Below are positions 55,350-64,000 of a stretch of DNA of 64,000 nt, piece after piece. The notes beneath the pieces are model-generated. The model was not told the DNA's origin and searched no databases. It saw only the letters and a list, made by a program, of their open reading frames with translations. The translations under genes were made by a program, and so were the position numbers. Source of the DNA: Virgibacillus ndiopensis. Its GTDB lineage: Bacteria; Bacillota; Bacilli; Bacillales; Amphibacillaceae. Every line of letters starts with the position of its first letter. The stretch's first letter is position 1. The stretch covers positions 917,598 through 981,597 of the forward strand of contig NZ_FZMZ01000004.1 of assembly GCF_900187325.1 (NCBI RefSeq), written 5' to 3'.

Positions 55350-57272
55350 ATGATTATAATGCAAATAAATGGAATTTCCAAATCCTTTGGTGCGGAAAAG
55401 ATTTTATCAAATATAAAGCTTGAAATAAAAGAAAAGGACCGAATTGCGATTGTCGGCAGAAACGGTGCCGGTAAATCAACATTACTCAAAATTATGGCTG
55501 GTGAGCTATCCTATGATGAAGGAGACATACACAAGCCTAAAGGTCTTACAGTCGGCTATTTGTCACAGCATACAGGACTTGAATCTGGCAAAACCATTTG
55601 GGATGAAATGCTCGGTGTTTTCCAAAACCTCCTTGATCAAGAAAAGGATATACGCGCATTGGAAAAAGAAATGGAACGTGCCTCTTCTCTATCAGATGCT
55701 AATTATGAACAGCTTTTACACGACTATGATAAGAAACAACAAGCATTTGAAGCTGGTGGTGGATACCGGTATGAGGCAGATATTAAAGCAGTTTTAACAG
55801 GGTTAAATTTTCATAACTACGATTATCAAACACCTATTAATGAATTGAGTGGTGGCCAAAAAACGCGTCTTGCAATGGGAAAACTATTATTAATGCAGCC
55901 TGAGTTATTGATTTTAGATGAACCAACAAACCATTTGGATATCGAAACATTATCATGGTTGGAAAATTATTTGGTCAATTACCCCGGCGCGGTTACAATC
56001 GTTTCCCATGACCGTTATTTTTTAGATAAAACAGTTAATGTTGTATATGAGATTTCATACCATCGAACAAAAAAATATTACGGTTCTTATAGTAAATTCC
56101 TTAAACAAAAAGCCTTGAACTTTGAGCAGGAAATGAAAGAATTCGAAAAACAAAAAACAGAGATTAAAAAAATGGAACAATTCATTCAAAAGAATATTGT
56201 TCGTGCGTCCACTACAAAACGTGCCCAGAGCAGACGCAAGCAACTCGAAAAGATGGAAAAACTTGATAAACCACTTGGCGAGGAATCATCGGCGACATTC
56301 TCGTTTCAGATTAATCGACGAAGTGGAAATGACGTGCTAAAGATTAATGATCTATCTTTTCGATATGACGATGAAAACGAGCCATTGTTTTCTAATGTTA
56401 AACTTCATGTTAATCGTGGCGAACGGATCGCTCTTGTTGGACCAAATGGGGTTGGTAAAACGACGCTATTAAAAACAATTCTAGGAAAGCTTAAACCAAC
56501 AAGTGGAACATTACAGCTTGGTACAAATGTCCAAGTTGGGTATTATGATCAAGAACAAACAAATTTAACAGCCTCAAAAACAATTTTACAAGAGCTGTGG
56601 GACGAGCATCCATTGATTAACGAAAAGGATATCCGAACTGTTTTAGGGAATTTTTTATTTTCAGGTGATGATGTTCTAAAGCTTGTCCATTCCCTTAGTG
56701 GTGGTGAAAAAGCACGATTATCGTTGGCAAAATTAATGATGCAACAAGCGAACCTGCTTGTTTTAGATGAACCGACAAACCATTTAGATATTGACAGCAA
56801 GGAAGTATTAGAAGCAGCACTGATGGATTTTCCGGGAACGATTATTTTTGTTTCACACGATAGGTATTTCATCAATAAAATTACTGATCAAGTCGTTGAA
56901 ATGCAGCATGATGGCGTAACTATCTACTTAGGGGACTACGACTATTATATGGAGAAAAAGCAAGAAGAAATAGAACGGGAGCAGCTTCAACAAGTAGAAG
57001 AAACTGTTCAGAAAGCAGAGCAAAAAAAACTAAGTTATAAAGAAGAAAAAATACTGCGTAGTGAACAACGTAAGAAAGAACGTCAAATTGCTGACCTTGA
57101 GGCAAAAATTGAAGAACTTGAAAATAAACTAGCACATCTTGAGCAAAAAATGACTGAACCAGAAATCTACCAAGACCACGAAAAAGCACTCGAATTAACT
57201 AAGCAAACAAGTGAAATGAAGCAGCGTATTGAACAGTTAATGGAAGAATGGACAGTTCTGCAAGAGGAGTAA
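55350..57272 (+). CDS. ydiF: ABC-F family ATPase (YdiF type)
   Basis: 640 aa from ATG 55350, 6 nt after GAGGTG (in-frame GTG 55341 overlaps that site). Two ABC domains: Walker A GRNGAGKST near 35 and GPNGVGKTT near 365; signatures LSGGQKTRLAMGK and LSGGEKARLSLAK; Walker B LLILDEPTNHLD and LLVLDEPTNHLD. The linker between them (FEKQKTEIKKMEQFIQKN) is charged and helical. C-terminal coiled coil after about 545. No membrane domain: a ribosome-acting translation factor rather than a transporter. Confidence 0.93.
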   Translation: MIIMQINGISKSFGAEKILSNIKLEIKEKDRIAIVGRNGAGKSTLLKIMAGELSYDEGDIHKPKGLTVGYLSQHTGLESGKTIWDEMLGVFQNLLDQEKDIRALEKEMERASSLSDANYEQLLHDYDKKQQAFEAGGGYRYEADIKAVLTGLNFHNYDYQTPINELSGGQKTRLAMGKLLLMQPELLILDEPTNHLDIETLSWLENYLVNYPGAVTIVSHDRYFLDKTVNVVYEISYHRTKKYYGSYSKFLKQKALNFEQEMKEFEKQKTEIKKMEQFIQKNIVRASTTKRAQSRRKQLEKMEKLDKPLGEESSATFSFQINRRSGNDVLKINDLSFRYDDENEPLFSNVKLHVNRGERIALVGPNGVGKTTLLKTILGKLKPTSGTLQLGTNVQVGYYDQEQTNLTASKTILQELWDEHPLINEKDIRTVLGNFLFSGDDVLKLVHSLSGGEKARLSLAKLMMQQANLLVLDEPTNHLDIDSKEVLEAALMDFPGTIIFVSHDRYFINKITDQVVEMQHDGVTIYLGDYDYYMEKKQEEIEREQLQQVEETVQKAEQKKLSYKEEKILRSEQRKKERQIADLEAKIEELENKLAHLEQKMTEPEIYQDHEKALELTKQTSEMKQRIEQLMEEWTVLQEE

Positions 57273-57307
57273 AAAAAGAGGATGTCACCAACGAATGGGA
57301 CATCCTC
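57271..57307. terminator. Convergent terminator between the ABC-F gene and rodA
   Basis: GAGGATGTC (57278-57286) pairs with GACATCCTC (57299-57307). On the minus strand it is followed by seven T, so it clearly serves rodA. Confidence 0.85.
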
Positions 57308-58480
57308 CTATTTAAATAAATAATCATTTTGAATTGTATGTTCAACTGCAACACGATAAACTAGTCCAATCCCTATCATCGTTGATAAAACAGAGCTACC
57401 ACCATAGCTTATTAATAATAATGGTATTCCTGTTATTGGCATAATCCCAATTGTCATCCCCATATTTTGGAACGCATGGACAAGTAGTAAACTTAAAAAG
57501 CCAAAACATAAATAAGATCCGAAACTATTATAATTAAAACTTTTTAAACCAAGTGTAACTAGTTTATAAAGTAGGATGAAATACAGAAAAATTACTACTG
57601 CGCACCCAATAAATCCGAAGCTCTCTCCAATAACTGAGAAAATAAAATCAGTATGTGCTTCAGGTGTTGGAACCTGAAGTTTATCCATACCTTTTCCAAA
57701 CAATTGCCCTGAACCTAATGCAAGTAATGATAAATCAAAATGATAAGTATCACTAGATGTTTGCTCTGATGAGTCAAACCATGTCATAATTCGATCAATT
57801 TGATATTCTTCAATCCCAATAATATTCTGTGACAATTCGGGTAATTTTATGATCAATGCTAGCATTCCAGCAAGTAACAGCGATAGTCCTAAAATAAGGC
57901 CGACAATAATTTTCCAATCTATCCCTGAAAGAAGGACTAACATCCCTGCGATAAATAAATAAACCATTGATGTCCCAAAGTCAGGCTGTTGTAAGATGAA
58001 AAAAACAGGAATTACGGTAACTAAAACAATCTTTATCAATAGTAAACTATCACTTTTCAATGTACTTATTTCATATTTTGACTTATGTCGACTTATTACC
58101 GCGGCTAAAAACAGGATTGTGGATATCTTTGTGAATTCAGCAGGCTGCAATGACAATCCAGGTAATGTGAACCAGCTTTTTGTATTATTGATCGTCCTTG
58201 CAATACTTTCCGGACTGACTAATAACAGAATTAACAGAAGTACACCAAATCCGTATATATACATACTTGCCTTATACAATTGATCTAAATCAAATAATTG
58301 AATAATAGCCACAATCCCAATACCTACACAAAACCAAACTGCTTGCTTTAATACAAAATTATCTCCTTCATATTGCTCTAATTGTTGAGCATTAAATATT
58401 GCAAGCAAGCTGACAATAATAAAGAATAGTAGTAACACGATAAGATCCATCTGGAAAAAGTAAGATTTTCTTTTTGACAT
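57308..58480 (-). CDS. rodA: RodA/FtsW/SpoVE-family SEDS protein
   Basis: 390 aa from ATG 58478-58480 (AAAGGTGG upstream). About ten helices; SEDS blocks NNTKSWFTLPGLSLQPAEFT near residue 112, QQPDFGTSMVYLFIAGMLVL near 170, EAHTDFIFSVIGESFGFIG near 285, and the last loop MTIGIMPITGIPLLLISYGG near 355. Peptidoglycan glycosyltransferase of cell elongation (RodA type by length and the TIGIMPITGIPLLLISYGGS signature). Single gene, stop codon one base from the terminator stem. Confidence 0.9.
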   Translation of the reverse strand: MSKRKSYFFQMDLIVLLLFFIIVSLLAIFNAQQLEQYEGDNFVLKQAVWFCVGIGIVAIIQLFDLDQLYKASMYIYGFGVLLLILLLVSPESIARTINNTKSWFTLPGLSLQPAEFTKISTILFLAAVISRHKSKYEISTLKSDSLLLIKIVLVTVIPVFFILQQPDFGTSMVYLFIAGMLVLLSGIDWKIIVGLILGLSLLLAGMLALIIKLPELSQNIIGIEEYQIDRIMTWFDSSEQTSSDTYHFDLSLLALGSGQLFGKGMDKLQVPTPEAHTDFIFSVIGESFGFIGCAVVIFLYFILLYKLVTLGLKSFNYNSFGSYLCFGFLSLLLVHAFQNMGMTIGIMPITGIPLLLISYGGSSVLSTMIGIGLVYRVAVEHTIQNDYLFK

Positions 58481-58544
58481 TACAGCTTCACCACCTTTCC
58501 ACATTCCACTTTAGATCAAACGTTTGATCAATAGAATTAGCAAA

Positions 58545-58707
58545 TTATACACAAACATATCCACAATTATTACTGCTTTTTTATTGACTTTGTAAAAGTT
58601 ATTCACATTATCCACATGAATATGTATAGTTATCCACATATTTAATCCACAGATTATATCTTCTTGTATGGGCTTTTCGTAAAAAATACCCACAGCTCTG
58701 TGGATAT
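58545..58707. promoter_or_regulatory. DnaA-box cluster next to tsaD (gcp)
   Basis: Seven 9-mers close to TTATCCACA within 163 bp: TTATACACA 58545, ATATCCACA 58557, TTATTCACA 58599, TTATCCACA 58608 (perfect), TTATCCACA 58630 (perfect), TAATCCACA 58643, and the inverted TGTGGATAT 58699. B. subtilis has a known DnaA-binding cluster at gcp (tsaD) that titrates DnaA and restrains initiation; this is its likely counterpart. Confidence 0.85.
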
Positions 58708-58714
58708 CCCTATT

Positions 58715-59725
58715 TTATTCTAACAGTAATGCTGGATTTGCATTCAAATCCCAACCAGATCGTTTACCTTGTTGATAAGCAATGGTTCCCGCTGCTGCTA
58801 TCATTGCTGCATTATCTGTACATAGCTTTAACGGTGGAATAAGTAAAGAAACATCTGTATCTGAAAACTTTTCTTGTAATGCTGCCCGCAAGCCTTGATT
58901 TGCTGCAACTCCACCGGCAACTATAACCTGCTTCGCATGGTACTGCTGCGCTGCTTTGAATGTTTTTTCCGTTAGGACTTCAACAACACTTGCTTGAAAG
59001 CTTGCAGCAATATCTTCATTTTTCAATTGTTCTCCACGCTGTTTCGCATTGTGGATAGTGTTGATAACTGATGATTTTAAGCCACTAAAACTAAAATCAT
59101 AGCTCCCTTCTTCTAGCCATGCACGCGGAAACTTAATATTCTCTTCACCGTTACTTGCTAAACGATCAATATGTGGTCCGCCAGGGTATGGCAAATTCAA
59201 CATACGAGCGACCTTATCATAAGCTTCTCCTGCAGCATCATCTCGTGTTTCTCCTATAACTTCAAAATGGCCATGCTCCTTCATTAAAACCAGCTCTGTA
59301 TGCCCACCTGATACAACTAAAGCTAAGAGTGGGAATTGAAATTCTTGTTCAAAACGGTTTGCATATATATGACCAGCAATATGGTGAACACCAATAAGCG
59401 GTTTTTGTTTGGCAAAAGCAAGTGCCTTTGCTGAATTTACACCAATTAATAATGCCCCGACTAGACCAGGTCCTTCCGTAACGGTGATGGCATCAATTGC
59501 CTCCCATTCAATTGCAGCCTGTTCGAATGCTTCTTCCAAAACAATCGTTATCTGTTCGACGTGATGTCTGGAGGCAATTTCAGGCACAACCCCACCAAAA
59601 CGTTTGTGACTTTCAATTTGCGAGGCAACAACATTAGATATAATTTCTCTTCCATTTTTAACAATTGCAACTGCTGTTTCATCACAGCTTGTTTCAATTC
59701 CTACAATATAATTATCTTTTTTCAT
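58715..59725 (-). CDS. tsaD: tRNA threonylcarbamoyladenosine transferase TsaD
   Basis: Transfers threonylcarbamoyl to A37 of ANN-decoding tRNAs, with TsaB and TsaE. 336 aa ASKHA-fold protein: [17 protein letters not shown] at residues 6-22, metal-binding [15 protein letters not shown] near 110, [13 protein letters not shown] near 134, and [12 protein letters not shown] near 300. Overlaps rimI by 14 nt. Last gene of the thiL-tsaE-tsaB-rimI-tsaD operon, which runs toward the DnaA-box cluster. Confidence 0.97.
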   Translation of the reverse strand: MKKDNYIVGIETSCDETAVAIVKNGREIISNVVASQIESHKRFGGVVPEIASRHHVEQITIVLEEAFEQAAIEWEAIDAITVTEGPGLVGALLIGVNSAKALAFAKQKPLIGVHHIAGHIYANRFEQEFQFPLLALVVSGGHTELVLMKEHGHFEVIGETRDDAAGEAYDKVARMLNLPYPGGPHIDRLASNGEENIKFPRAWLEEGSYDFSFSGLKSSVINTIHNAKQRGEQLKNEDIAASFQASVVEVLTEKTFKAAQQYHAKQVIVAGGVAANQGLRAALQEKFSDTDVSLLIPPLKLCTDNAAMIAAAGTIAYQQGKRSGWDLNANPALLLE

Positions 59726-60170
59726 ATAAATTCACCCACATAACTATAGCGTCTTCTTGATTATCTGTGTAATAATTTTTTCGAATTCCTCCAGGGACAA
59801 GTCCAAACTTACGATACATACGTTGCGCAACAATATTTGAAGTCCTTACCTCCAACGACAAATGGTTTGCTCCTAATCTTATTGCCTGTTGCATAGTATA
59901 TAGAAAAAGCTTTTCACCTAGCTTTTTCCCACGGTAGATAGGCATAACCGCTATATTTGTAATTTGAGCGTCATCAATAACTACCCAAAGACCTGCATAG
60001 CCAATTAGTTGATTATCTAATTCCATTACAAAGTAATTCGCAAATTGGTTTTCGATTAATTCTTGATAAAAAATATCCTTTGTCCAGGGTGTTTCAAATG
60101 ACGCTTTTTCTACCTCATAAACATTATCTATATCAGTAGCTTCCATTTTTCGAATGACTAACTCAGCCAT
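59712..60170 (-). CDS. rimI: Ribosomal protein S18-alanine N-acetyltransferase
   Basis: 152 aa GNAT-fold acetyltransferase. [20 protein letters not shown] opening, the acetyl-CoA-binding motif [20 protein letters not shown] near residue 78, and [20 protein letters not shown] near 103, which is typical of RimI. Located between tsaB and tsaD and overlapping both (8 and 14 nt), the usual arrangement in Firmicutes. Confidence 0.94.
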   Translation of the reverse strand: MAELVIRKMEATDIDNVYEVEKASFETPWTKDIFYQELIENQFANYFVMELDNQLIGYAGLWVVIDDAQITNIAVMPIYRGKKLGEKLFLYTMQQAIRLGANHLSLEVRTSNIVAQRMYRKFGLVPGGIRKNYYTDNQEDAIVMWVNLYEKR

Positions 60171-60867
60171 TATTATTTTCCTTCTGCATTTTTAGCCAGT
60201 TAGCTTCTGCTTCTGCTAAACGCAAGTAATTAGGCGTTAAATTGTGAGTACTATCCGCCTCTTTATGCAAACCAGCAAGTGCTAAATGTGATGGTTTTGC
60301 TAAATGGAAAGGCATTTCTGGAATAATCGTTAAATCACCCATCGTTTCTAAAATAACCTCTCGATACATGTGGATGTCAGGGCTTAAGAAAAGAACCTCT
60401 TTCTGTTTAGCAGCTAGTTGCTTCAGCCAATCTTCCATTAAAATGTTTTTTTCTTCCTGTTGTTCCCTCATCTCACCATTTTCCCATTGATATAATCCGG
60501 TAAATACCATCCCTCGTCTAGCATCAAAAAATGGACATATGTACGAAGAGGAAAGACGTCCTTGATAGGATAAAACTTCTAAGCTGGAAACTCCAACAAC
60601 AGGGACGTTTAAAGCCCATGCAAGTGTCTTAGCCGTTGCTAGTCCAATTCGAACACCCGTATAGGATCCTGGACCTTTTGCGACAACAATTTTGTCTAGT
60701 TGTTCCGGTGCTATATTTGCTTCTTTCATTAAACTATCTACTGCAGGCATTAGCCTTACTGAATGATTTTTCTTCAAGTTAGTAACAAATTCACCGATAA
60801 TATTTTCATTATCAAGTAATGCGACCCCTAACACTTGATTTGAAGTATCAATTGCAAGTATATTCAT
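60163..60867 (-). CDS. tsaB: tRNA threonylcarbamoyladenosine biosynthesis protein TsaB
   Basis: 234 aa from ATG 60865-60867 (GAAGGGG upstream). Degenerate TsaD paralogue that scaffolds the t6A complex: MNILAIDTSNQVLGVALL opening, VVAKGPGSYTGVRIGLATAK near residue 68 and VVGVSSLEVLSYQG near 100. It lacks the metal-binding histidines of TsaD. The gap to tsaE is 17 nt. Confidence 0.95.
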   Translation of the reverse strand: MNILAIDTSNQVLGVALLDNENIIGEFVTNLKKNHSVRLMPAVDSLMKEANIAPEQLDKIVVAKGPGSYTGVRIGLATAKTLAWALNVPVVGVSSLEVLSYQGRLSSSYICPFFDARRGMVFTGLYQWENGEMREQQEEKNILMEDWLKQLAAKQKEVLFLSPDIHMYREVILETMGDLTIIPEMPFHLAKPSHLALAGLHKEADSTHNLTPNYLRLAEAEANWLKMQKENNNG

Positions 60868-60884
60868 ACATGAAACCCCTTCTT

Positions 60885-61340
60885 TTAACCAATTAACTCC
60901 GAAATAATCCACTTAAAATGATCTCCATATGGAAAAAACTCAAGTAACCGTTTATGCTCATCAATGTATGTTATGTTAATGTTTAATCTGTTTTCCGGAA
61001 GATAGGACTCAATAAAATGTGCCCATTCTACGACTGAAATACCATCACCATTAAAATATTCATCAAAGCCAATATCCTCTTCCGAATTCTCCAAACGATA
61101 TACGTCCATATGATAAAGTGGAAGCTCTCCTTGATATTCTTTAACGATCGTAAATGTTGGACTGTTGACTGTCCGTTTCACTCCTAGACCATTAGCAAGC
61201 CCCTTCGTAAAAGTTGTTTTACCGGCGCCTAAATCTCCTTCTAATGTGATGACGTCTCCAGGCTTTAATACAAGCGCTAGCCTTTGTGCTATTTGTGTTG
61301 TTTCTTTTTCGGAATGTGTTTCCATTTTATATTCACTCAT
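60885..61340 (-). CDS. tsaE: tRNA threonylcarbamoyladenosine biosynthesis ATPase TsaE
   Basis: 151 aa P-loop ATPase of the t6A complex. Walker A LEGDLGAGKTTFTKGLANGL near residue 33, switch NSPTFTIVKEY near 59, and HMDVYRLEN near 77, followed by VVEWAHFIESYLP. AGGTGAAG precedes the ATG. Eight nt separate it from thiL. Confidence 0.96.
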   Translation of the reverse strand: MSEYKMETHSEKETTQIAQRLALVLKPGDVITLEGDLGAGKTTFTKGLANGLGVKRTVNSPTFTIVKEYQGELPLYHMDVYRLENSEEDIGFDEYFNGDGISVVEWAHFIESYLPENRLNINITYIDEHKRLLEFFPYGDHFKWIISELIG

Positions 61341-61348
61341 AACTTCAC

Positions 61349-62308
61349 CTACTTAAAATGCATATAGCCCTTTTTATCCAAAGGGGTTCGTTTGTTTTCT
61401 TCTTGTAAATAAACAAATCTCTTACTTAGGTCTACATAGCCAATTTCGGTAACCTTTGTTTTGGTCCGTTGTGCAGCTTGTTTAACGAATTGCCAATCCC
61501 TTTTTGGAATGGTTCCTATCAATTCAAAATCTTCCCCACCAAAAAGAGACCAGTTACGTTGTTGATCTTTAGTGAATTGATTGAACATATCACTAGTTGG
61601 AAGTTTGTTATAATTTAACGTAATAGACACCCCAGATGCCTCTGCAATTTCTGCTGCCTCATTTGCAATCCCATCACTTATATCATTTAATGCTACACGC
61701 TGTAACTTTTCTAATTCAAGTGCAAAAGCCACTCTTGGATTTGGCATTTGATGTCTTTTATAATAGTACCCCTTATTTATAAAGTGCCCTGCATTCATTA
61801 ATATATGGTATCCAGCCTGAGAATCACCCAATGTACCTGTTACAAATACCATATCACCTTCATCTGCAGCACTCCGATAACGAGCCTTCCCTCTCGAAGC
61901 ATACCCAATAACTGTAATGGATATGGACAATTCCCTTCCAGATACCGTATCCCCACCTATTAAATCGATCATATGTGTTTTAGCAAGTGAATGCATACCA
62001 CTATAGATTTGACTCAACTCATCTTCAGTCCAATGTGACGGAATGACAATTGATACTAGATAGAATACAGGTAATGCACCCATTGCTGCTATATCACTAA
62101 TATTTGCGGCTAGTGCCCGATATCCGATATGAAAGGGTTTCATCGTTTTTCGGGAAAAATGAACATCCTCAACAAACGTATCTACTGCTGTCACAATATC
62201 CTTTGAAGATTGTCTAAAAACAGCAGCATCATCACCAATACCTTTTATAAGTGTTGGTTGTTTGTATGTAGCTTGTTTTATCGCATTAATAAACGAAAAT
62301 TCGTCCAT
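61349..62308 (-). CDS. thiL: Thiamine-monophosphate kinase
   Basis: Phosphorylates TMP to the active cofactor TPP. 319 aa from ATG 62306-62308 (GGTGA upstream); the frame extends nine codons further to a TTG. PurM-like superfamily: IKGIGDDAAVFRQSSKDIVT near residue 25, RALAANISDIAAMGALPVFY near 65, LIGGDTVSGRELSISITVIG near 112 and LNDISDGIANEAAEIAEASG near 210. First gene of the t6A operon. Confidence 0.94.
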   Translation of the reverse strand: MDEFSFINAIKQATYKQPTLIKGIGDDAAVFRQSSKDIVTAVDTFVEDVHFSRKTMKPFHIGYRALAANISDIAAMGALPVFYLVSIVIPSHWTEDELSQIYSGMHSLAKTHMIDLIGGDTVSGRELSISITVIGYASRGKARYRSAADEGDMVFVTGTLGDSQAGYHILMNAGHFINKGYYYKRHQMPNPRVAFALELEKLQRVALNDISDGIANEAAEIAEASGVSITLNYNKLPTSDMFNQFTKDQQRNWSLFGGEDFELIGTIPKRDWQFVKQAAQRTKTKVTEIGYVDLSKRFVYLQEENKRTPLDKKGYMHFK

Positions 62309-62439
62309 AACTGGATCACCATCTTTTATTTTCAACTATGTTCATGATAGCAAAAAGAACGTTAAAAGGAAAAAGTTAATTGTTAGTAGTCTTGCTTTTA
62401 AATACTTTTATTTTACGGGGCTATAATAGTTGCTTAAGA

Positions 62440-62486
62440 TTGACACCAAAATTTGTTGTCTGTATACTTGTTTTTACCATGGTAAA
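62440..62486 (+). promoter_or_regulatory. Promoter with a 14-bp palindrome before the ZIP gene
   Basis: TTGACA (62440-62445), 17 nt, TATACT (62463-62468). TTTACCATGGTAAA (62473-62486) is a perfect palindrome at the likely start site. Its TTTxCC..GGxAAA arms recall MntR/DtxR-type operators, although the spacing differs from the B. subtilis MntR site. Indicates repression by a metal-dependent or other dimeric regulator. Confidence 0.7.
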
Positions 62487-62545
62487 CATTTATGTATAAG
62501 GTGAATATATTACGTTAATAACAATACAGTAAAGGAAGTGCCAGA

Positions 62546-63361
62546 ATGCTTGACTATTTTTTGGAATTAAACCTAGTTGTCCAAGTAACCATCGCCACTC
62601 TTTTCACTTGGGGGATGACTGCATTAGGTGCAGCCGTCGTCTTTACAAGTAAAAATATGAATCAAAAATTTCTTGATAGTATGTTGGGTTTTGCAGGTGG
62701 CGTTATGATTGCAGCTAGTTTTTGGTCATTACTATCACCTGCATTGGAAATGGCCGATGGAAATAAAATGCCTGCTTGGATTCCTGCAGCAATTGGATTC
62801 TTATTAGGTGGACTTTTTCTTTGGGGAATTGATAAAATTCTTCCTCATTTACACCCAGGTGATAAAATGGACAGTGCAGAGGGCATTAACCCTACCAAGA
62901 AAAAAAGAAGTACTCTACTTGTTTTAGCTATAACTTTACACAATATCCCAGAGGGACTCGCTGTTGGAGTTGCGTTTGGTGCAGTGATGGCTGGTTACGA
63001 TTCAGCATCTTTAGCTAGCGCAGTTGCATTGACGTTAGGAATTGGAATTCAAAACCTTCCAGAAGGTGTAGCGGTGTCTATGCCTCTGCGTCGGGATGGG
63101 ATGTCACGAGGTAAAAGTTTTATGTATGGACAGTTTTCTGGAATGGTGGAACCTATTTCCGCAATAATTGGTGTATTAGCTGTTTCTTATATACAACCGC
63201 TTTTACCATATGCGCTTAGCTTTGCAGCAGGCGCAATGATTTTCGTCGTTGCAGAAGAAGTAATACCAGGATCTCAAGAGAATGGAAATAAGGATTTGGC
63301 CTCTCTTACATTGATGATTGGATTTACTGTAATGATGATATTGGATGTTGCATTAGGATAA
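62546..63361 (+). CDS. ZIP family metal transporter (GufA/ZupT-like)
   Basis: 271 aa, eight helices. Metal-site motifs [17 protein letters not shown] near residue 132 and [16 protein letters not shown] near 170 are both complete; a charged loop ([20 protein letters not shown]) lies between helices three and four. The sequence [20 protein letters not shown] near 50 is typical of the GufA branch. Probably imports Zn or Mn. AAGGAAG lies before the ATG. Own regulated promoter; converges on the rRNA operon. Confidence 0.92.
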   Translation: MLDYFLELNLVVQVTIATLFTWGMTALGAAVVFTSKNMNQKFLDSMLGFAGGVMIAASFWSLLSPALEMADGNKMPAWIPAAIGFLLGGLFLWGIDKILPHLHPGDKMDSAEGINPTKKKRSTLLVLAITLHNIPEGLAVGVAFGAVMAGYDSASLASAVALTLGIGIQNLPEGVAVSMPLRRDGMSRGKSFMYGQFSGMVEPISAIIGVLAVSYIQPLLPYALSFAAGAMIFVVAEEVIPGSQENGNKDLASLTLMIGFTVMMILDVALG

Positions 63362-63385
63362 TAAAAACTTTACTTTATACACATT

Positions 63386-63421
63386 AAAAAACACATGATT
63401 TTCTTTTCCGAAATCATGTGT
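63386..63421. terminator. Terminator of the rrn-tRNA operon
   Basis: ACACATGATTT (63391-63401) pairs with AAATCATGTGT (63411-63421); on the minus strand a run of six T follows. It ends the rRNA operon just after tRNA-Asp and may also stop the ZIP transcript. Confidence 0.85.
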
Positions 63422-63448
63422 ACCAATTTATTTATATTATTGTAAAAG

Positions 63449-63525
63449 TGGCGGTCCGGACGGGACTCGAACCCGCGACCTCCTGCGTGACAGGCAGGCA
63501 TTCTAACCAACTGAACTACCGGACC
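63449..63525 (-). tRNA. tRNA-Asp (GTC)
   Basis: 77 nt on the minus strand with acceptor GGTCCGG/CCGGACC, anticodon loop CTGTCAC (GTC), T-loop GTTCGAGTC, discriminator G and an encoded CCA. Confidence 0.97.
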
Positions 63526-63546
63526 AAAATATTATAGTGAATATTT

Positions 63547-63623
<77 letters not shown>

Positions 63624-63645
63624 ATATAAGAAAATATAGTGTAAA

Positions 63646-63764
63646 TGCCTGGCGACGTCCTACTCTTGCAGGGGCAATGCCCCAACTACCATCGGCGCTG
63701 GAGAGCTTAACTGCTGTGTTCGGCATGGGAACAGGTGTGTCCTCTCCGCTATTGCTACCAGACA
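63646..63764 (-). rRNA. rrf: 5S ribosomal RNA
   Basis: About 119 nt on the minus strand: TGTCTGGTAGCAATAGCGGA start, CCTGTTCCCATGCCGAACAC, TTAAGCTCTCCAGCGCCGAT and AGTAGGACGTCGCCAGGCA end. Boundaries are accurate to a few bases. Confidence 0.95.
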
Positions 63765-63888
63765 TTCACTTATAATTTAAGCACAAGATATATTATATTC
63801 ACTTTCACTTGAAAATGCAAGTGGTTTTTAAAATTTGTACCCTAAAAACTAAATAAGAGTTTAACCATCAACCAATCAAAAATATATA

Positions 63889-64000
63889 GTTAAGTCCTCG
63901 ATCTATTAGTATCCGTCAGCTCCACGTGTCACCACGCTTCCACCTCGGACCTATCAACCTCATCGTCTCTGAGGGATCTTACTCACTCGAAGTGATGGGA
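63889..64000 (-). rRNA. rrl: 23S ribosomal RNA, 3' end (continues beyond window)
   Basis: The minus strand reads TCCCATCACTTCGAGTGAGT, then GGTTGATAGGTCCGAGGTGG and GAGGACTTAAC, which is the conserved 3' end of Bacillus 23S rRNA. The rest lies outside the window. The operon runs 23S-5S-tRNA-fMet-tRNA-Asp. Confidence 0.93.

Overview
The window is a chromosomal segment from a low-GC, endospore-forming Gram-positive bacterium of the Bacillaceae. The broad gene order (rrn-fMet-Asp, thiL-tsaE-tsaB-rimI-tsaD, ydiF-type ABC-F, moaC-rex, ydiK/ydiL, groESL, yeaC-yeaD-yebA, guaA, pbuG, yebE, purEKBCSQLFMNHD, yerA-yerB-yerC) follows the Bacillus subtilis backbone, written here in reverse. Spore markers (a GerA-type germinant receptor operon, CotD with a sigma-K promoter, YpzI) and interspersed repeats of the kind seen in halotolerant relatives suggest an Oceanobacillus/Virgibacillus-like genus. 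The genus is inference; the family is well supported.

Layout. 1-4.4 kb: partial ABC substrate-binding lipoprotein, yerC, yerB, and the adenine-deaminase-like yerA. 4.5-17.7 kb: complete twelve-gene purine operon on the minus strand, headed by two PurR boxes, a sigma-A promoter and a guanine riboswitch with terminator. 17.7-24.4 kb: yebE, a small heat-shock protein, a YvrJ/DUF2922/DUF1659 small-protein group, MOSC protein, msrA, an MFS transporter and a DUF2254 membrane protein. 24.5-32.5 kb: pbuG and guaA, each with its own guanine riboswitch, then the transglutaminase/DUF58/MoxR-ATPase trio. 32.6-39.5 kb: gerABC-type operon with an unlisted small fourth gene, divergent from two DUF3231 proteins and a membrane protein. 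39.5-44.3 kb: lactonase and a response regulator-ABC transporter-histidine kinase cassette that looks like peptide-antibiotic sensing and immunity. 44.3-47.2 kb: cotD, decayed coding fragments, a CGNR regulator and a DinB-like protein. 47.3-50.5 kb: groESL with CIRCE, CPBP protease, YdiK. 50.5-53.8 kb: zinc genes (ZIP, CzrA-like repressor, CDF efflux) and a Sco-type copper lipoprotein. 53.8-62.3 kb: ypzI, rex-moaC, ABC-F, rodA, a DnaA-box cluster, and the tsaD/rimI/tsaB/tsaE/thiL operon. 62.5-64 kb: a second ZIP transporter converging on the end of an rRNA operon (tRNA-Asp, tRNA-fMet, 5S, 3' end of 23S).

Purine genes form the main theme: PurR boxes and three guanine aptamers, all with the guanine-type cytosine in J3-1, tie de novo synthesis (purE operon), uptake (pbuG) and GMP formation (guaA) to the guanine pool. 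pbuG and purE carry both control layers, while guaA shows only the riboswitch.

The less explained parts are: a small fourth germination gene; the DUF3231 pair facing the ger operon; TCT-N8-TCT repeats before the ABC transporter; a 20-bp-period tandem repeat; an interspersed repeat that has landed inside the purine operon; and a near-consensus promoter with inverted repeats before the DinB gene. No CRISPR array, insertion sequence or prophage was seen.
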